A DNA stretch of 64,000 bases from Yoonia sp. BS5-3 (GCF_038069655.2 NZ_CP150951.2:1054001-1118000), one strand, 5' to 3'; shown: positions 1 through 12,040, counted from the first letter of the stretch. Program-made: numbers and translations. The notes: generated from the sequence alone by a model not told the origin.

Positions 1-2
1 CC

Positions 3-30
3 GAAAACCCCCGGCGGCAGGCCGCCGAGG
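3..30 (-). terminator. Rho-independent terminator of the TRAP binding-protein gene
   Basis: A GC-rich hairpin (seven-base arms at 12-18 and 21-27, two-base loop) lies about 20 bases past the stop codon of the gene ending at 49. On the minus strand the hairpin is followed by GGGG and then TTTT. This suggests the binding-protein gene is transcribed alone or is last in its unit. Confidence 0.65.
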
Positions 31-48
31 ATTTGTTTTCAAAAGACT

Positions 49-1086
49 TTACTGATCTGTGCCGATATTTGCGGTCACCGCCTCTTGTGCGGCTTCTACC
101 AGCGCGGCACCGTCAAAGCCTTTGGCGTCCATCTCGGCAATCCAGTCCGCAGTGACCACAGCGCCCAGTTCCTGAATGCGGGCGGTCTCTTCTTCGGTCA
201 ACTGTGCAATTTCATTGCCATCAGCAGCCATCAGATCACGGCCAACGACATCGCCGGTATCATGGGCACGCCCGGCCCAGCGGCTGGCCATCATCCCTGA
301 ATTAGCATCAATGATAGCGCGCAGATCCTCTGGCATGCCTTCATAAACATCCTTGTTCATCGCCCAGATGAAATAAAGATTATAAAGCGCGCGGTCACCG
401 GCGACATCTGTATGGCTGTCAGTCAGCTCATTCAGTTTCAGGGATGGGGACATCTCCCATGTAATCACACCGCCATCGACCACACCTTTCGACAGGGCCT
501 CGGGGAATTGCGGCACGGGCATCCCAATCGGGGTTGCGCCGAGCTCTTCCAGCAGCAAGGTGGCTGGGCGGGACGGGCCGCGCAGTTTCAGGCCGGCGAA
601 ATCCTCAACCGTTGCAATGGAATCGCCGCGTTTATGGACAATGCCAGGGCCATGCATATGGGCGGCAATGACGTGCACATCGGCGAAGTCATCCATCAGA
701 TAGTCTTGCGTAAAGCTCCATGCGGCGGCAGATGCTTCCTCGGCCGATTTTGTGGTCATGAAGGGCAGCTCCATCGCCTCAGCTTCGGGGAAGCGGTTTG
801 GTTGATAGCCCGGAATGACCCAGCCGCCATCAATCGCGCCATCGCGGATCAGGTCAAACTGGTTGGGGGCCGCGCCACCCAATTGCATAAATGGATACAG
901 CTCGACCTTGATGCGGCCTTCTGATTGCTCTTCGATCGCATCAGCCCAGGGCTGCATGAAATAGGTCGGATTGGCACTGGCCGGGGACACAAAATGCTGG
1001 AAACGCAGTGTCACCTCTTGGGCAGTAGCGGAAGTTGCAGTCAGGCCAAGCATGGCCAGCAAAGCGGCAGATTTCATCAGGTGCAT
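49..1086 (-). CDS. TRAP transporter substrate-binding protein (DctP family)
   Basis: Periplasmic receptor of a TRAP-type secondary transporter; it binds a carboxylate-type solute and hands it to DctQM membrane subunits. The 345-residue product has a Sec signal peptide ending around SATAQ, the DctP fold, and the LRGPSR stretch at about residues 168-173 that carries the arginine expected to hold the ligand carboxylate. An upstream ATG at 1110 is in frame but has no Shine-Dalgarno. The AGAAGG about 9 bases before the ATG at 1086 favours the shorter form, which also gives a normal signal peptide. No dctQ or dctM gene lies in the window and a terminator follows at once, so it looks like an orphan receptor or the last gene of a unit. 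The substrate cannot be read from sequence. Confidence 0.9.
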   Translation of the reverse strand: MHLMKSAALLAMLGLTATSATAQEVTLRFQHFVSPASANPTYFMQPWADAIEEQSEGRIKVELYPFMQLGGAAPNQFDLIRDGAIDGGWVIPGYQPNRFPEAEAMELPFMTTKSAEEASAAAWSFTQDYLMDDFADVHVIAAHMHGPGIVHKRGDSIATVEDFAGLKLRGPSRPATLLLEELGATPIGMPVPQFPEALSKGVVDGGVITWEMSPSLKLNELTDSHTDVAGDRALYNLYFIWAMNKDVYEGMPEDLRAIIDANSGMMASRWAGRAHDTGDVVGRDLMAADGNEIAQLTEEETARIQELGAVVTADWIAEMDAKGFDGAALVEAAQEAVTANIGTDQ

Positions 1087-1178
1087 GTGGTGCATCCTTC
1101 TTTTGATCATGTAGGGGAAGTGTCACCGCTAGCGACAACCCCTATATGGGGGTTTTTGCCCCCAGTTGCAAGTCATTC

Positions 1179-1205
1179 GCAAAAACAAAGGGCAAGCCCT
1201 TGTTT
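1179..1205 (-). terminator. Rho-independent terminator of map
   Basis: Directly after the map stop codon the minus strand reads AACAAGGGC, a TT loop, GCCCTTTGTT and a run of T. This is a classic hairpin plus U-tract. Confidence 0.7.
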
Positions 1206-2015
1206 TTAGGCATATGTCGGATGGAATTTACCCGCTGGGGACAATGTAAAGATCTGACACCCATCAGCTGTGATCCCGATGGAATGCTCAAACTGGGCTG
1301 ACAGGGATTTATCACGGGTGACCGCAGTCCAGTCATCGGCAAGCACTTTGGTGTCCGGGCGGCCCAGATTGATCATCGGCTCGATGGTAAAGAACATACC
1401 CTCTTCAAGTACGGCGCCAGTGCCCGGACGGCCATAGTGCAACACATTCGGCGGCGCATGAAAAACCCGGCCCAGCCCATGCCCGCAGAAATCGCGGACA
1501 ACAGACATGCGGTTGCTTTCGGCATAGGTCTGAATGGCATGCCCGATATCCCCAAACGTGTTGCCTGGTTTGGCGGCCTCGATCCCTTTCATCAGGGCAT
1601 CATGCGTGACCTGCACCAGACGTTCTGCTTTGCGCGGCATCTTTCCCGCAACATACATCCGGCTGGTGTCACCAAACCAACCATCAAGAATGACAGTGAC
1701 GTCAATATTCAGGATGTCGCCATCCTTCAGCGTCTTATCGCCCGGAATACCATGGCAAACGACGTGATTGACCGAAATGCAGCTGGCATGCTGATAGCCC
1801 TTATAGCCAATCGTGGCCGAGGTCGCACCGGACGCATCCACCATCTGGGTGATGATGCGATCGATCTCACCCGTGGTTTGGCCGGGCAGCACATGCGCGG
1901 CGATATCGTCCAAAATCTGCGCAGCAAGCGCGCCGGCCTTGGCCATGCCCGCAAAGTCCGCTGGTTCGTAAATGCGAATACCGTCTTTGGTCAGATGACC
2001 TTTTTTCGTTTCCAC
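1206..2015 (-). CDS. map: Type I methionine aminopeptidase
   Basis: Cytosolic dinuclear metalloprotease that removes the initiator methionine from nascent proteins. The 269-residue product has the pita-bread fold with all five metal ligands in place: D105, D116, H179 (in CGHGLGR), E212 (in TIEPM) and E243 (in FEHSIG). The start is GTG at 2015, preceded by AAAGGA at good spacing. It stands alone, with its own terminator downstream and a MITE-like element starting about 55 bases upstream of its start. Length and motifs match the bacterial family. Confidence 0.97.
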   Translation of the reverse strand: METKKGHLTKDGIRIYEPADFAGMAKAGALAAQILDDIAAHVLPGQTTGEIDRIITQMVDASGATSATIGYKGYQHASCISVNHVVCHGIPGDKTLKDGDILNIDVTVILDGWFGDTSRMYVAGKMPRKAERLVQVTHDALMKGIEAAKPGNTFGDIGHAIQTYAESNRMSVVRDFCGHGLGRVFHAPPNVLHYGRPGTGAVLEEGMFFTIEPMINLGRPDTKVLADDWTAVTRDKSLSAQFEHSIGITADGCQIFTLSPAGKFHPTYA

Positions 2016-2071
2016 GTAGATCGTCCTTTATCCGTTACCCGGCACATAAGTGAAATCAGGCACAAGTTCTA

Positions 2072-2349
2072 GGGCCAGGACCCATTCATCTTACACCGTC
2101 AGCGGCGATTTCACGAAATATCAGTGGTTTGCGCCGCTGAGATGAAGTGAAATCGTCGCCCTTCGGGTTTGCCCAGGGCTCCGCCCGTTCGCGCCTGAAA
2201 ATGTCCCCCGGACATTTTCTGTTCCGGCGCAAACTCCCTCTGATCTGCGGCACATCTGCTTGAAATAGAACCACTATTCCTGCGCAGATGCTTCTTGTCA
2301 GAGAAAAAATCTGGTAAACTGACGGGGCAAGATGAATGGGTCCTGGCCC
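2072..2349. mobile_element. MITE-like element, 278 bp, with 21-bp terminal inverted repeats and TA duplication
   Basis: Positions 2072-2092 and 2329-2349 are perfect inverted repeats starting GGGCCAGGACCC, and each end is flanked by TA (2070-2071 and 2350-2351). The complementarity runs to 25 bases (2068-2092 with 2329-2353) when the flanking bases are counted. The interior has no convincing ORF but holds nested palindromes, for example GAAAATGTCC-CCC-GGACATTTTC around 2198-2220. A TA duplication with long inverted ends points to a non-autonomous element mobilised by an IS630/Tc1-type transposase. The element fills the whole map-sfsA gap, and its right end abuts the sfsA stop codon. Confidence 0.7.
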
Positions 2350-3050
2350 TAGACCTGCACTGGGGTGGCACCAGCCAATGTGATCGCCTGCGGGGAAATC
2401 TTGCATCCATGCGCCATGACGGTCACACCAGCGGCACGGGCCTGTGCAAAGGCTTTGGCATAGGTTGGATCAATATCAGCAGCGAGGGTCATTTCCTGAC
2501 AATCGGTACGCTGGACCAGATAAAACATGATTGCGCGATGGCCCTCAGCAACCATACGCGACAGCTCAGCCAAATGCTTGGCGCCGCGCGCTGTCACGCT
2601 ATCGGGGAATGCGGCAAGGCCCTGTTGGCGGGATAGGGTCACACTTTTGACCTCAACATAAGTGTCAGGGCCATCACCGCTGAGCAGAAAATCAATGCGG
2701 CTGCTTTCACCATATTTCACCTCAGAGCGGACCATATCATATGGCGGTAGCCCCGGAACTTCATGGGCCAGCAATGCCGCCTTTAGCGCCTTATTGGGCA
2801 CAGACGTATCAACACCAGTGAAATGGCCATTCTCATGATCAACCAGACGCCAGCCATATTTTAACTTCTTCTTGGGGTCGTCATTCGGCTCAACCCAAAT
2901 TTTCGTGTCGGGGGCGGCAAGGCCCATCATCGATCCGGGGTTTGCGCAATGGGCTGTCACCTCGCGCCCATCGTCCAGTTTGATATCAGCAAGAAACCGT
3001 TTGTAGCGGCGGATCAGGCGGGCGGGGATAAGGGGCGTGGCAAATTCCAT
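2349..3050 (-). CDS. sfsA: SfsA family DNA/RNA nuclease-like protein
   Basis: SfsA proteins were first described in E. coli as affecting maltose metabolism; they have a restriction-endonuclease-like fold and an OB-like N-terminus, and their physiological role is unclear. The 233-residue product has the family landmarks: HCANPGSMMGL near residues 37-47, RIDFLL and YVEVKSVTL in the central nuclease-like core, and the SVTARGAKHL block. The start MEFATPL at 3050 fits homologues; the upstream extension is not conserved and would overlap the divergent gene. The TAG stop is made from the last base of the MITE-like element plus its flanking TA, so the insertion may have reset the C-terminus. Confidence 0.93.
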   Translation of the reverse strand: MEFATPLIPARLIRRYKRFLADIKLDDGREVTAHCANPGSMMGLAAPDTKIWVEPNDDPKKKLKYGWRLVDHENGHFTGVDTSVPNKALKAALLAHEVPGLPPYDMVRSEVKYGESSRIDFLLSGDGPDTYVEVKSVTLSRQQGLAAFPDSVTARGAKHLAELSRMVAEGHRAIMFYLVQRTDCQEMTLAADIDPTYAKAFAQARAAGVTVMAHGCKISPQAITLAGATPVQV

Positions 3051-3089
3051 ACGCGCCCTATAACCTGTGTCGCGATACAGGAGAATACC

Positions 3090-3812
3090 ATGCCGAATCC
3101 CACCGCCGCGATGCTTGTGATCGGGGATGAGATCCTTTCGGGTCGCACCAAAGACGCCAATATGCACCATCTAGCCGGTGCGCTGACCGAGATCGGGATC
3201 GATCTGAAAGAAGTGCGCGTTGTCAGCGATGACGCCCCGGCCATTGTCGGGGCAGTCAAGGCGCTGTCAGCCGGGTTCGACCATGTTTTCACCAGTGGCG
3301 GGATCGGACCAACCCATGATGACATCACAGCCGATTGCATCGCCGAGGCTTTTGGGACCAGCATTGATGTCCGCGATGATGCGCGTGCGTTGCTGCGAGC
3401 CCATTACGACCGCAACGGCATGGAACTGAACAGCGCGCGGCTGCGCATGGCCCGGATCCCCGATGGGGCCAGCTTGATTGATAATCCTGTCAGCATCGCG
3501 CCGGGCTTTAAGCTGGAAAATGTGCATGTGATGGCCGGGGTACCATCAGTCTTTCAGGCGATGGTAGCGACAGTACTACCCACACTTGTCGGGGGGGCGC
3601 CGCTGATATCACGCAGCTTGCGGGTGACGCGGGGCGAGGGCGATATCGCCGGTCCGTTGGGCGTTTTTGCGCAAAACCACAGTGATTTGTCGGTCGGGTC
3701 CTATCCTTTCCAGAAAGATGGGGTTTACGGTGCCAATATCGTGGTGCGTGGCACAGATGCTGATCGGCTCGACCGCGCGATGGAAACCTTATCCGAGATA
3801 TTTGCAACGTGA
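3090..3812 (+). CDS. Molybdopterin-binding / CinA-like competence-damage protein
   Basis: 240-residue MoCF-biosynthesis-domain protein of the CinA N-terminal type. Landmarks are IGDEILSGRTKDAN near the start and TSGGIGPTHDD around residue 70, which form the molybdopterin/nucleotide-binding site. It lacks the C-terminal nicotinamide-nucleotide amidase domain of full CinA, so it is the stand-alone form common in Rhodobacteraceae. It starts at ATG 3090, only 39 bases from the divergent sfsA start, so the two promoters must overlap. Its TGA stop overlaps the GTG start of the next gene, which indicates translational coupling. Confidence 0.9.
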   Translation: MPNPTAAMLVIGDEILSGRTKDANMHHLAGALTEIGIDLKEVRVVSDDAPAIVGAVKALSAGFDHVFTSGGIGPTHDDITADCIAEAFGTSIDVRDDARALLRAHYDRNGMELNSARLRMARIPDGASLIDNPVSIAPGFKLENVHVMAGVPSVFQAMVATVLPTLVGGAPLISRSLRVTRGEGDIAGPLGVFAQNHSDLSVGSYPFQKDGVYGANIVVRGTDADRLDRAMETLSEIFAT

Positions 3813-4534
3813 CTCTCCCCTCTGCGAAAAAACTCTATGCGGTAATCGATGGGACGTGGCCTGCCGCAGCGAAACAGGCGCTTGGCCCTTGGACGGTACG
3901 CATGGATGACAGCGGCAGCAGCCGGGTCAGCGCCGCAACCGCCGAAGCACCCTTTACAGATGCCGACATCCCCGAGGCCGAAGCCTCAATGCGCGAGGCC
4001 GGGCAGTCCCCGCTTTTTATGATCCGCGAAGGCGAAGAAACGCTGGACGCATTGCTGGCGGCGCGGGGCTATCAAATCAAAGACCCGGTCAACATGTATG
4101 CCGCGCCCATCGGGCAGATCGCAACAAGCAGGCCGCCCCCCGTGACCACGTTTGAGGTCTGGCCGCCCCTCGCCATCCAGACCGAAGTTTGGGCGGCAGG
4201 CGGCATCAACAAAGGGCGCATCGATGTTATGGATCGCGCGCGACACCCCAAAACTACCTTGCTTGGCCGGTTGAACGACCAGCCTGCCGGGACCGTCTAT
4301 GTGGGTATGGCTGCAGATTGCGCGATGATCCACGCGCTTGAGGTCGCAAAAGAACATCGCAGACAGGGTCTGGCCGCGCATATGACACGGGCCGCTGCAT
4401 TTTGGGCGCAGGCGCAGGGGGCCGCTTACCTGACCTTGGTGACAACCCGCGCCAATGACGCCGCGAACGCGCTATACACTTCCCTTGGGATGACGCTTGT
4501 GGGACAGTATCACTATCGGATCCTGCCGGAGTGA
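3809..4534 (+). CDS. GNAT family N-acetyltransferase
   Basis: 241-residue protein with a C-terminal GNAT domain. The acetyl-CoA-binding motif is EHRRQGLAAHM, followed by the conserved helix and ALYTSLGM near the end, typical of enzymes that acetylate an amine. The N-terminal 110 residues are less conserved and resemble the tandem, degenerate GNAT halves seen in related proteins. Translation starts at GTG 3809, overlapping the stop of the CinA-like gene (GTGA). It is the second gene of a four-gene run reaching OmpA. The acceptor substrate is unknown. Confidence 0.85.
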   Translation: MTLPSAKKLYAVIDGTWPAAAKQALGPWTVRMDDSGSSRVSAATAEAPFTDADIPEAEASMREAGQSPLFMIREGEETLDALLAARGYQIKDPVNMYAAPIGQIATSRPPPVTTFEVWPPLAIQTEVWAAGGINKGRIDVMDRARHPKTTLLGRLNDQPAGTVYVGMAADCAMIHALEVAKEHRRQGLAAHMTRAAAFWAQAQGAAYLTLVTTRANDAANALYTSLGMTLVGQYHYRILPE

Positions 4535-4538
4535 TATC

Positions 4539-5105
4539 TTGACTGACCAACCGACTGCACTTGACCTGCCGATGGTCGACCCTTTGCCGGAAGAGACGCA
4601 GAAATATTTTGATATCTGTCAGGACAAGCTGGGTCTGATCCCGAATGTGCTGCAGGCTTATGCGTTTGATATTGACAAGCTGAACGCGTTCACAGCGCTT
4701 TATAATGATGTGATGCTGGCCGCTTCGGGGCTGTCCAAACTGGAACGCGAAATGATCGCAGTCACAGTGTCATCAATCAATAAATGCTACTATTGCCTCA
4801 CCGCGCATGGGGCGGCGGTGCGGCAGCTGTCAGGTGATCCGCAACTGGGTGAAATGCTGGTGATGAATTGGCGCGTGGCTCCGCTGGATGCACGCCAAAA
4901 GGCGATGCTGGCATTCGCCGAACAGGTCACAACAGCCAGCGCCACAGTGTCCGAAAAAGACCGGGACGCCTTGCGCCAAGTTGGATTTTCGGACCGGGAT
5001 ATCTGGGACATCGCGGCGGTAACGGGCTTTTATAACATGAGCAATCGGATCGCATCGGCCACCGATATGCGGCCCAATGAAGACTATCACGCCCAATCAC
5101 GATGA
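4539..5105 (+). CDS. Peroxidase-related carboxymuconolactone decarboxylase family protein (AhpD-like)
   Basis: 188-residue all-helical protein of the AhpD/CMD superfamily. The redox motif KCYYCLTAHG (CxxC plus the downstream histidine) sits near residue 85, as in alkylhydroperoxidase-like enzymes that relay electrons to peroxides. The most sensible start is TTG at 4539, five bases after the GNAT stop; an ATG at 4572 is possible but would trim conserved sequence. The 3' end overlaps the ompA-like gene (ATGATCC), so the four genes from 3090 to 6043 probably form one operon. Confidence 0.85.
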   Translation: MTDQPTALDLPMVDPLPEETQKYFDICQDKLGLIPNVLQAYAFDIDKLNAFTALYNDVMLAASGLSKLEREMIAVTVSSINKCYYCLTAHGAAVRQLSGDPQLGEMLVMNWRVAPLDARQKAMLAFAEQVTTASATVSEKDRDALRQVGFSDRDIWDIAAVTGFYNMSNRIASATDMRPNEDYHAQSR

Positions 5106-6043
5106 TCCGAACAAGCGCGGTTCTATTTTGGTTCCTGGCCGGCGCGATTGAGGCGCAGACCCTTGATTTTCCAAGCAATGCATCTTTGCAGGCCGCGGTC
5201 GAAAGCCCGCTGGACAGCTATGCGATGCCCATCGCCATCTGGGACGGGCAAACCGTCCCGGTCCGGTCGGTTGAAGGGGCCATGACCCAGCAAGCCTGGC
5301 GGATTGATGCAGCATCCCTGACAACATTGCAGCTCTTGCGGCCCTTGCGCGAACAGCTTCGCAATGATCGGTTTCGGATCCTTCTTGATTGCCAGACCGA
5401 AGAATGCGGCGGATTTGATTTCCGCTTTGGCACGCAAACGCTGCCGCCCCCGGACATGCAAATCAATATCGGCGATTTCCGGTTTCTGGCCGCCGAACGC
5501 AGCGGGGTGGATGGGCCGGAATATGTCACGTTATTTGTCAGCCGCACCGCGCAGGCAGGCTTTGTGCAAGTCACGCATGTGGGCCCGGTACAGGAAGAGG
5601 AAACAGAACCGCTTGTAACCGCGTCCGCCCCCGCCCTGCGTGCCACCGATGAAGACCCCGAGGCCCCGAATCTGGCGGATCAACTGGAACAGAACGGTCA
5701 CGCGATTCTATCGGATCTGACCTTCGCGACCGGTTCAGCCCAATTGGCAGAAACTGATTTTGCCTCGCTACAGGCACTGGCTGATGTGTTGGTCGATAAT
5801 CCTGAGCTTACGGTGGCATTGGTCGGACATACTGATTCCGCCGGATCGCTTGCCGGGAACATTGCCCTGTCAAAACAGCGTGCAGGTTCAGTGCTGGAAC
5901 GGCTGGTCAGCGATTATGCGGTGCCCCGGCGCCAGCTTGAGGCCGAAGGCATGGGCTACCTGTCCCCTATCGCCAATAACCAGACCGAGGAAGGCCGCGA
6001 TGCCAACAGGCGGGTTGAGGTAATTATCACATCGACAGAGTAG
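5102..6043 (+). CDS. OmpA family peptidoglycan-binding protein
   Basis: 313-residue exported protein. A signal peptide of about 18 residues (ending IEAQ) precedes a lineage-specific N-terminal domain of about 190 residues with two nearby cysteines (DCQTEECGG). The C-terminal 110 residues are an OmpA-like domain: VALVGHTDSAGS and the closing NRRVEV carry the aspartate and arginine that bind diaminopimelate in peptidoglycan. It likely tethers the envelope to the cell wall. It is the last gene of the run that starts at 3090. Confidence 0.9.
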   Translation: MIRTSAVLFWFLAGAIEAQTLDFPSNASLQAAVESPLDSYAMPIAIWDGQTVPVRSVEGAMTQQAWRIDAASLTTLQLLRPLREQLRNDRFRILLDCQTEECGGFDFRFGTQTLPPPDMQINIGDFRFLAAERSGVDGPEYVTLFVSRTAQAGFVQVTHVGPVQEEETEPLVTASAPALRATDEDPEAPNLADQLEQNGHAILSDLTFATGSAQLAETDFASLQALADVLVDNPELTVALVGHTDSAGSLAGNIALSKQRAGSVLERLVSDYAVPRRQLEAEGMGYLSPIANNQTEEGRDANRRVEVIITSTE

Positions 6044-6074
6044 CCCGGCTTTTGGAAAACACGCCAGCAACAGC

Positions 6075-6830
6075 CTATCCCGCCGCGGGCAGACTTTGTT
6101 TTTCCGCCTGAATCTCGGACCAGACAGACATGCAAGCCCGTCCTGATGCCTTAGCGTGATACAGCGCCTCATCAGCCCGGGCCAGCAACGCATCTACGGT
6201 CAAACCAGGTTCAACCTCAACTGCGCCAATTGACATGGTAATCGTCAGCGTTTCGCCGGTTACAGCGGATTCAAACGGGATTGGCTTGGTCAGACGCTCT
6301 GCAATAATCTTGGCTTGGCGGGTCATTGTGTAATCCAAAAAAACGGCAAATTCCTCACCACCGATACGGCCAATCACATCGGCACCTCGCAAATTATAGT
6401 GCAAGGTTTCGGCAATGACCTGCAGACAATTATCGCCGGTCTGGTGGCCGTGCTGGTCATTGACCTGCTTAAAGTGATCCGCATCCAGCAAGAGCACAAC
6501 ACCACCAACCGAGCTTTCCAACCGATCAGCTGCTGCCGCCAGGAAACTGTCACGATTGTTCACACCCGTCAGCCCATCCTTGCGGGCCAGGTCACGAAAG
6601 TGGTGAATCAAAGCGCGTTGATACAGCGCAAGCGCGAAGAACACCAAAACAAACGGGCCACCAACAAAGGCCGCATGCACCAGCGCTTCAGGCAATTGAC
6701 GGGATTGTGGTGGATCAAAAAATTCCAAAAAAACCAAATTCGCCAGTGCGAACAAAGCAATGAACACAACCAATCGAATGATTACATCGCCCAACGAGCG
6801 GGGCTCGAGAATATTGATGATAGCCTTCAC
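6075..6830 (-). CDS. Membrane-anchored diguanylate cyclase (GGDEF)
   Basis: 251-residue protein that should make cyclic di-GMP from two GTP at the inner membrane. The first 75 residues hold two hydrophobic helices (VVFIALFALANLVF and GGPFVLVFFALALY). A full GGDEF domain follows, with DGLTGVNNR at the domain start and active-site GGEEF. RGAD lies five residues before GGEEF and is an intact inhibitory I-site (RxxD), so product feedback is expected. There is no other sensory domain. It stands alone between ompA-like and lysR genes. Confidence 0.93.
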   Translation of the reverse strand: MKAIINILEPRSLGDVIIRLVVFIALFALANLVFLEFFDPPQSRQLPEALVHAAFVGGPFVLVFFALALYQRALIHHFRDLARKDGLTGVNNRDSFLAAAADRLESSVGGVVLLLDADHFKQVNDQHGHQTGDNCLQVIAETLHYNLRGADVIGRIGGEEFAVFLDYTMTRQAKIIAERLTKPIPFESAVTGETLTITMSIGAVEVEPGLTVDALLARADEALYHAKASGRACMSVWSEIQAEKQSLPAAG

Positions 6831-6893
6831 TTGCGCACCCTTCCCCCTCTACGCGTATAGGCTGTGAGTGTTGCTGCCCCCTTAACGGAAAAG

Positions 6894-6921
6894 AAAAAAG
6901 CGCGGCCTGTGAAGGCCGCGC
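6894..6921 (-). terminator. Rho-independent terminator of the lysR-type gene
   Basis: GCGCGGCCT (6900-6908), a four-base loop and AGGCCGCGC (6913-6921) are followed on the minus strand by six T. It lies about 30 bases past the stop at 6953. Confidence 0.8.
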
Positions 6922-6952
6922 CAGTTTGGGATAATCACACACCCAGGGAAAA

Positions 6953-7858
6953 TTACCAGATATCGGGGCCTTTATCGGCAAAGGCTTGGACAAGAAAATC
7001 AATGAAGGCGCGGACCTTGGGCTGCGTAAAGCGGCCCGGCGGATAGACTGCATAGATACCTTGGGTCTCCATCGGAAGATCGGGAATAGCCTCTTCCACA
7101 AGACCTTGGCGCATCGCATCCGCATAGAGAAAGCTTGGCAGATAAGCGATGCCCAGCCCACCGATACAAGCGTTCAACAAAGACTGGCCATCATTGACGG
7201 TCAGCCAACCAGCGGTACGGACCTGACGCTTTTCACCCGATGGGGCGGTCAGTTTCCATACAGCCGAATTCGCCTGATTGGAGTAGTGCAGCAGCTTATG
7301 TTCGTTCAGATCATCGATCTTTTCGGGGCGGCCATATTGCTGAAAATAGGCAGGGCTCGCGATCATGCGCTTTGTGGTCTCGGTCAGTTTACGGGCGCGC
7401 AAGGTGCTGTCTTCCAGCTCACCGATGCGCACGGCCATGTCAAACCCTTCTGAAATCAGCTCAACATAGCGGTTATTCAGCACCATATTGACGGTGATAT
7501 CTGGGAATTCGCTTAGGAACTCACCCAATACCGGGGATAGATGGTTTACCCCAAAATCGGTAGCAACACTGATACGCAGAAGGCCCGATGGGGCCGATTG
7601 CATCGATGTGACCAGCGCGTCCGCTTCGCCAGCATCATTCAACACGCGGCGGGCACGGTCGTAATAGGCCAGACCAATCTCGGTCGGGCTCACGCGGCGG
7701 GTTGTCCGGTTCAAAAGCCGGGCGCCAAGGCGCGCTTCAAGCGACGAGACATGTTTCGACACAGCAGATTTGGAGATGCCCATCTTCTTGGCAGCGTCTG
7801 TGAAACCACCTTGATCGACAACCGTGGCAAAGGCCTCCATTTCCGTCAGACGATCCAT
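6953..7858 (-). CDS. LysR family transcriptional regulator
   Basis: 301-residue LysR regulator. The N-terminal winged helix-turn-helix covers residues 1-60 (FTDAAKKMGISKSAVSKHVSSLE is split across its recognition helix), and a periplasmic-binding-protein-like effector domain follows. The start MDRLTEME at 7858 matches the usual LysR N-terminus. It ends in its own terminator and lies upstream of no divergent gene, so it may act on distant targets. The sequence resembles the single-gene regulators next to quinone or aromatic reductases, but the effector is unknown. Confidence 0.92.
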   Translation of the reverse strand: MDRLTEMEAFATVVDQGGFTDAAKKMGISKSAVSKHVSSLEARLGARLLNRTTRRVSPTEIGLAYYDRARRVLNDAGEADALVTSMQSAPSGLLRISVATDFGVNHLSPVLGEFLSEFPDITVNMVLNNRYVELISEGFDMAVRIGELEDSTLRARKLTETTKRMIASPAYFQQYGRPEKIDDLNEHKLLHYSNQANSAVWKLTAPSGEKRQVRTAGWLTVNDGQSLLNACIGGLGIAYLPSFLYADAMRQGLVEEAIPDLPMETQGIYAVYPPGRFTQPKVRAFIDFLVQAFADKGPDIW

Positions 7859-8017
7859 ACGAACATTCCAATTCTTTACTAGAGTTAGATGCTTATAGAC
7901 CGCCAATTCGGGCAGGAATGGGACCAAGCCCTGACAATACCGGGGTATGAATCGGTTTGATGCCGATGAGGAAACAGCAAACTGGCGGATGTCTGCCGCT
8001 CTTTTGGCAGTTTTCCG

Positions 8018-11034
<3,017 letters not shown>

Positions 11035-11056
11035 GATGGCGTCTGCTGATCAGGGA

Positions 11057-12040
11057 TCATTCTGCGGGGATCCGGCTGACCCGGCCACCAGCGCGGGGGA
11101 TCACCCACACCTCATCCATGGGATATTCGTTTTCATCCTTTGCCATCAGCTTTTGGATCACCTCGATCTGAAATTCAATCCAGCCCATACGGTGAACCGC
11201 GCCGACCTTGCCTTCAATCCGGTCATTCAACTCACGCAGCTTCCAGAACGGGACGGCCGGAAATGTGTGATGGGCGGTGTGATATGGCATTTGCCAGCAC
11301 AGCCAGCGTTGCAGCGCATTGGCGCGGGTTGAACGGGTGTTTTCCAAGATGTCATCTTTGTGAGACAGGCCCAGATGCTCAATCGTGTTTTGCAATTGAT
11401 GGATCGGTTTAGTCAGCAGCATCGGCAAAATCCAAAAGGTGACCGCCGCCCAAGACCCCATCAGCACAGAGATCAGGGCAATCAGCAGATAACCCAGCAC
11501 ATGCCATAGGCTTTCGCGGATGACCTTTTCTTCCTCTTCTGCGCGGATGAAGGGCTCAACAATGACGCCGCCCGCGCGCCGGACCAGCCCAAACAGACGG
11601 TTGCGCCAATATGTGATCCCGCTGAGCCACAGAAGATAAGTGGTCAGCGTGTAAGGTTCGCGCACAAGTTCGCCATCGCGTTCCCAATTCTGCGTATATT
11701 GGTGATGGGCAAAATGCATGATCTGGTCAAAATCCCGTGGGAAAATCTGGATAAAGCCGATGATGCGTCCAAAAATTTCGTTCCATTTGCGGGTCTTGAA
11801 AACAGTGGCGTGGGACAATTCATGCTGCGCGGCGTAAAGAAAATTCAGCAGCACGCCCAAGGCAAGCCCGGTGATCAACACCCAGCCAGTGCCCATGGCA
11901 AACCCGTGCAGGATCGCCACGATACAGATCGCGCCCATATGGCTGGCCATTTGAAGGGCGCCGCGGTGGTCAGAGCGTTCCGACAGGCTGCGTAGCTCGG
12001 CGGGGGTTAGTAGGTCGCGGCGCGAAAAGCTGGCTTCCAT
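11057..12040 (-). CDS. Membrane fatty acid desaturase
   Basis: 327-residue integral membrane di-iron desaturase. All three histidine boxes are present: HELSH, HFAHHQ and HTAHHT, set between four hydrophobic helices. It should introduce a double bond (or a related hydroxylation) into membrane acyl chains using O2. The start MEASFSRRDLL at 12040 is preceded by AAAGGAGA on the minus strand; the longer in-frame extension is unsupported. It is transcribed divergently from tnaA, with about 200 bases between them, and toward the isomerase-like gene only 22 bases away. Confidence 0.9.
   Translation of the reverse strand: MEASFSRRDLLTPAELRSLSERSDHRGALQMASHMGAICIVAILHGFAMGTGWVLITGLALGVLLNFLYAAQHELSHATVFKTRKWNEIFGRIIGFIQIFPRDFDQIMHFAHHQYTQNWERDGELVREPYTLTTYLLWLSGITYWRNRLFGLVRRAGGVIVEPFIRAEEEEKVIRESLWHVLGYLLIALISVLMGSWAAVTFWILPMLLTKPIHQLQNTIEHLGLSHKDDILENTRSTRANALQRWLCWQMPYHTAHHTFPAVPFWKLRELNDRIEGKVGAVHRMGWIEFQIEVIQKLMAKDENEYPMDEVWVIPRAGGRVSRIPAE

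Noticed and set aside
1139-1163. Terminator on the plus strand (CCCC-TATAT-GGGG then TTTTT)
   Set aside because: No plus-strand gene ends before it; it lies in the promoter region of the TRAP gene, so it is more likely a chance dyad or an operator.
2072-2349. Integron attC site or riboswitch
   Set aside because: No integrase, no cassette array and no conserved attC core; the long perfect outer arms and TA flanks fit a transposable element better.
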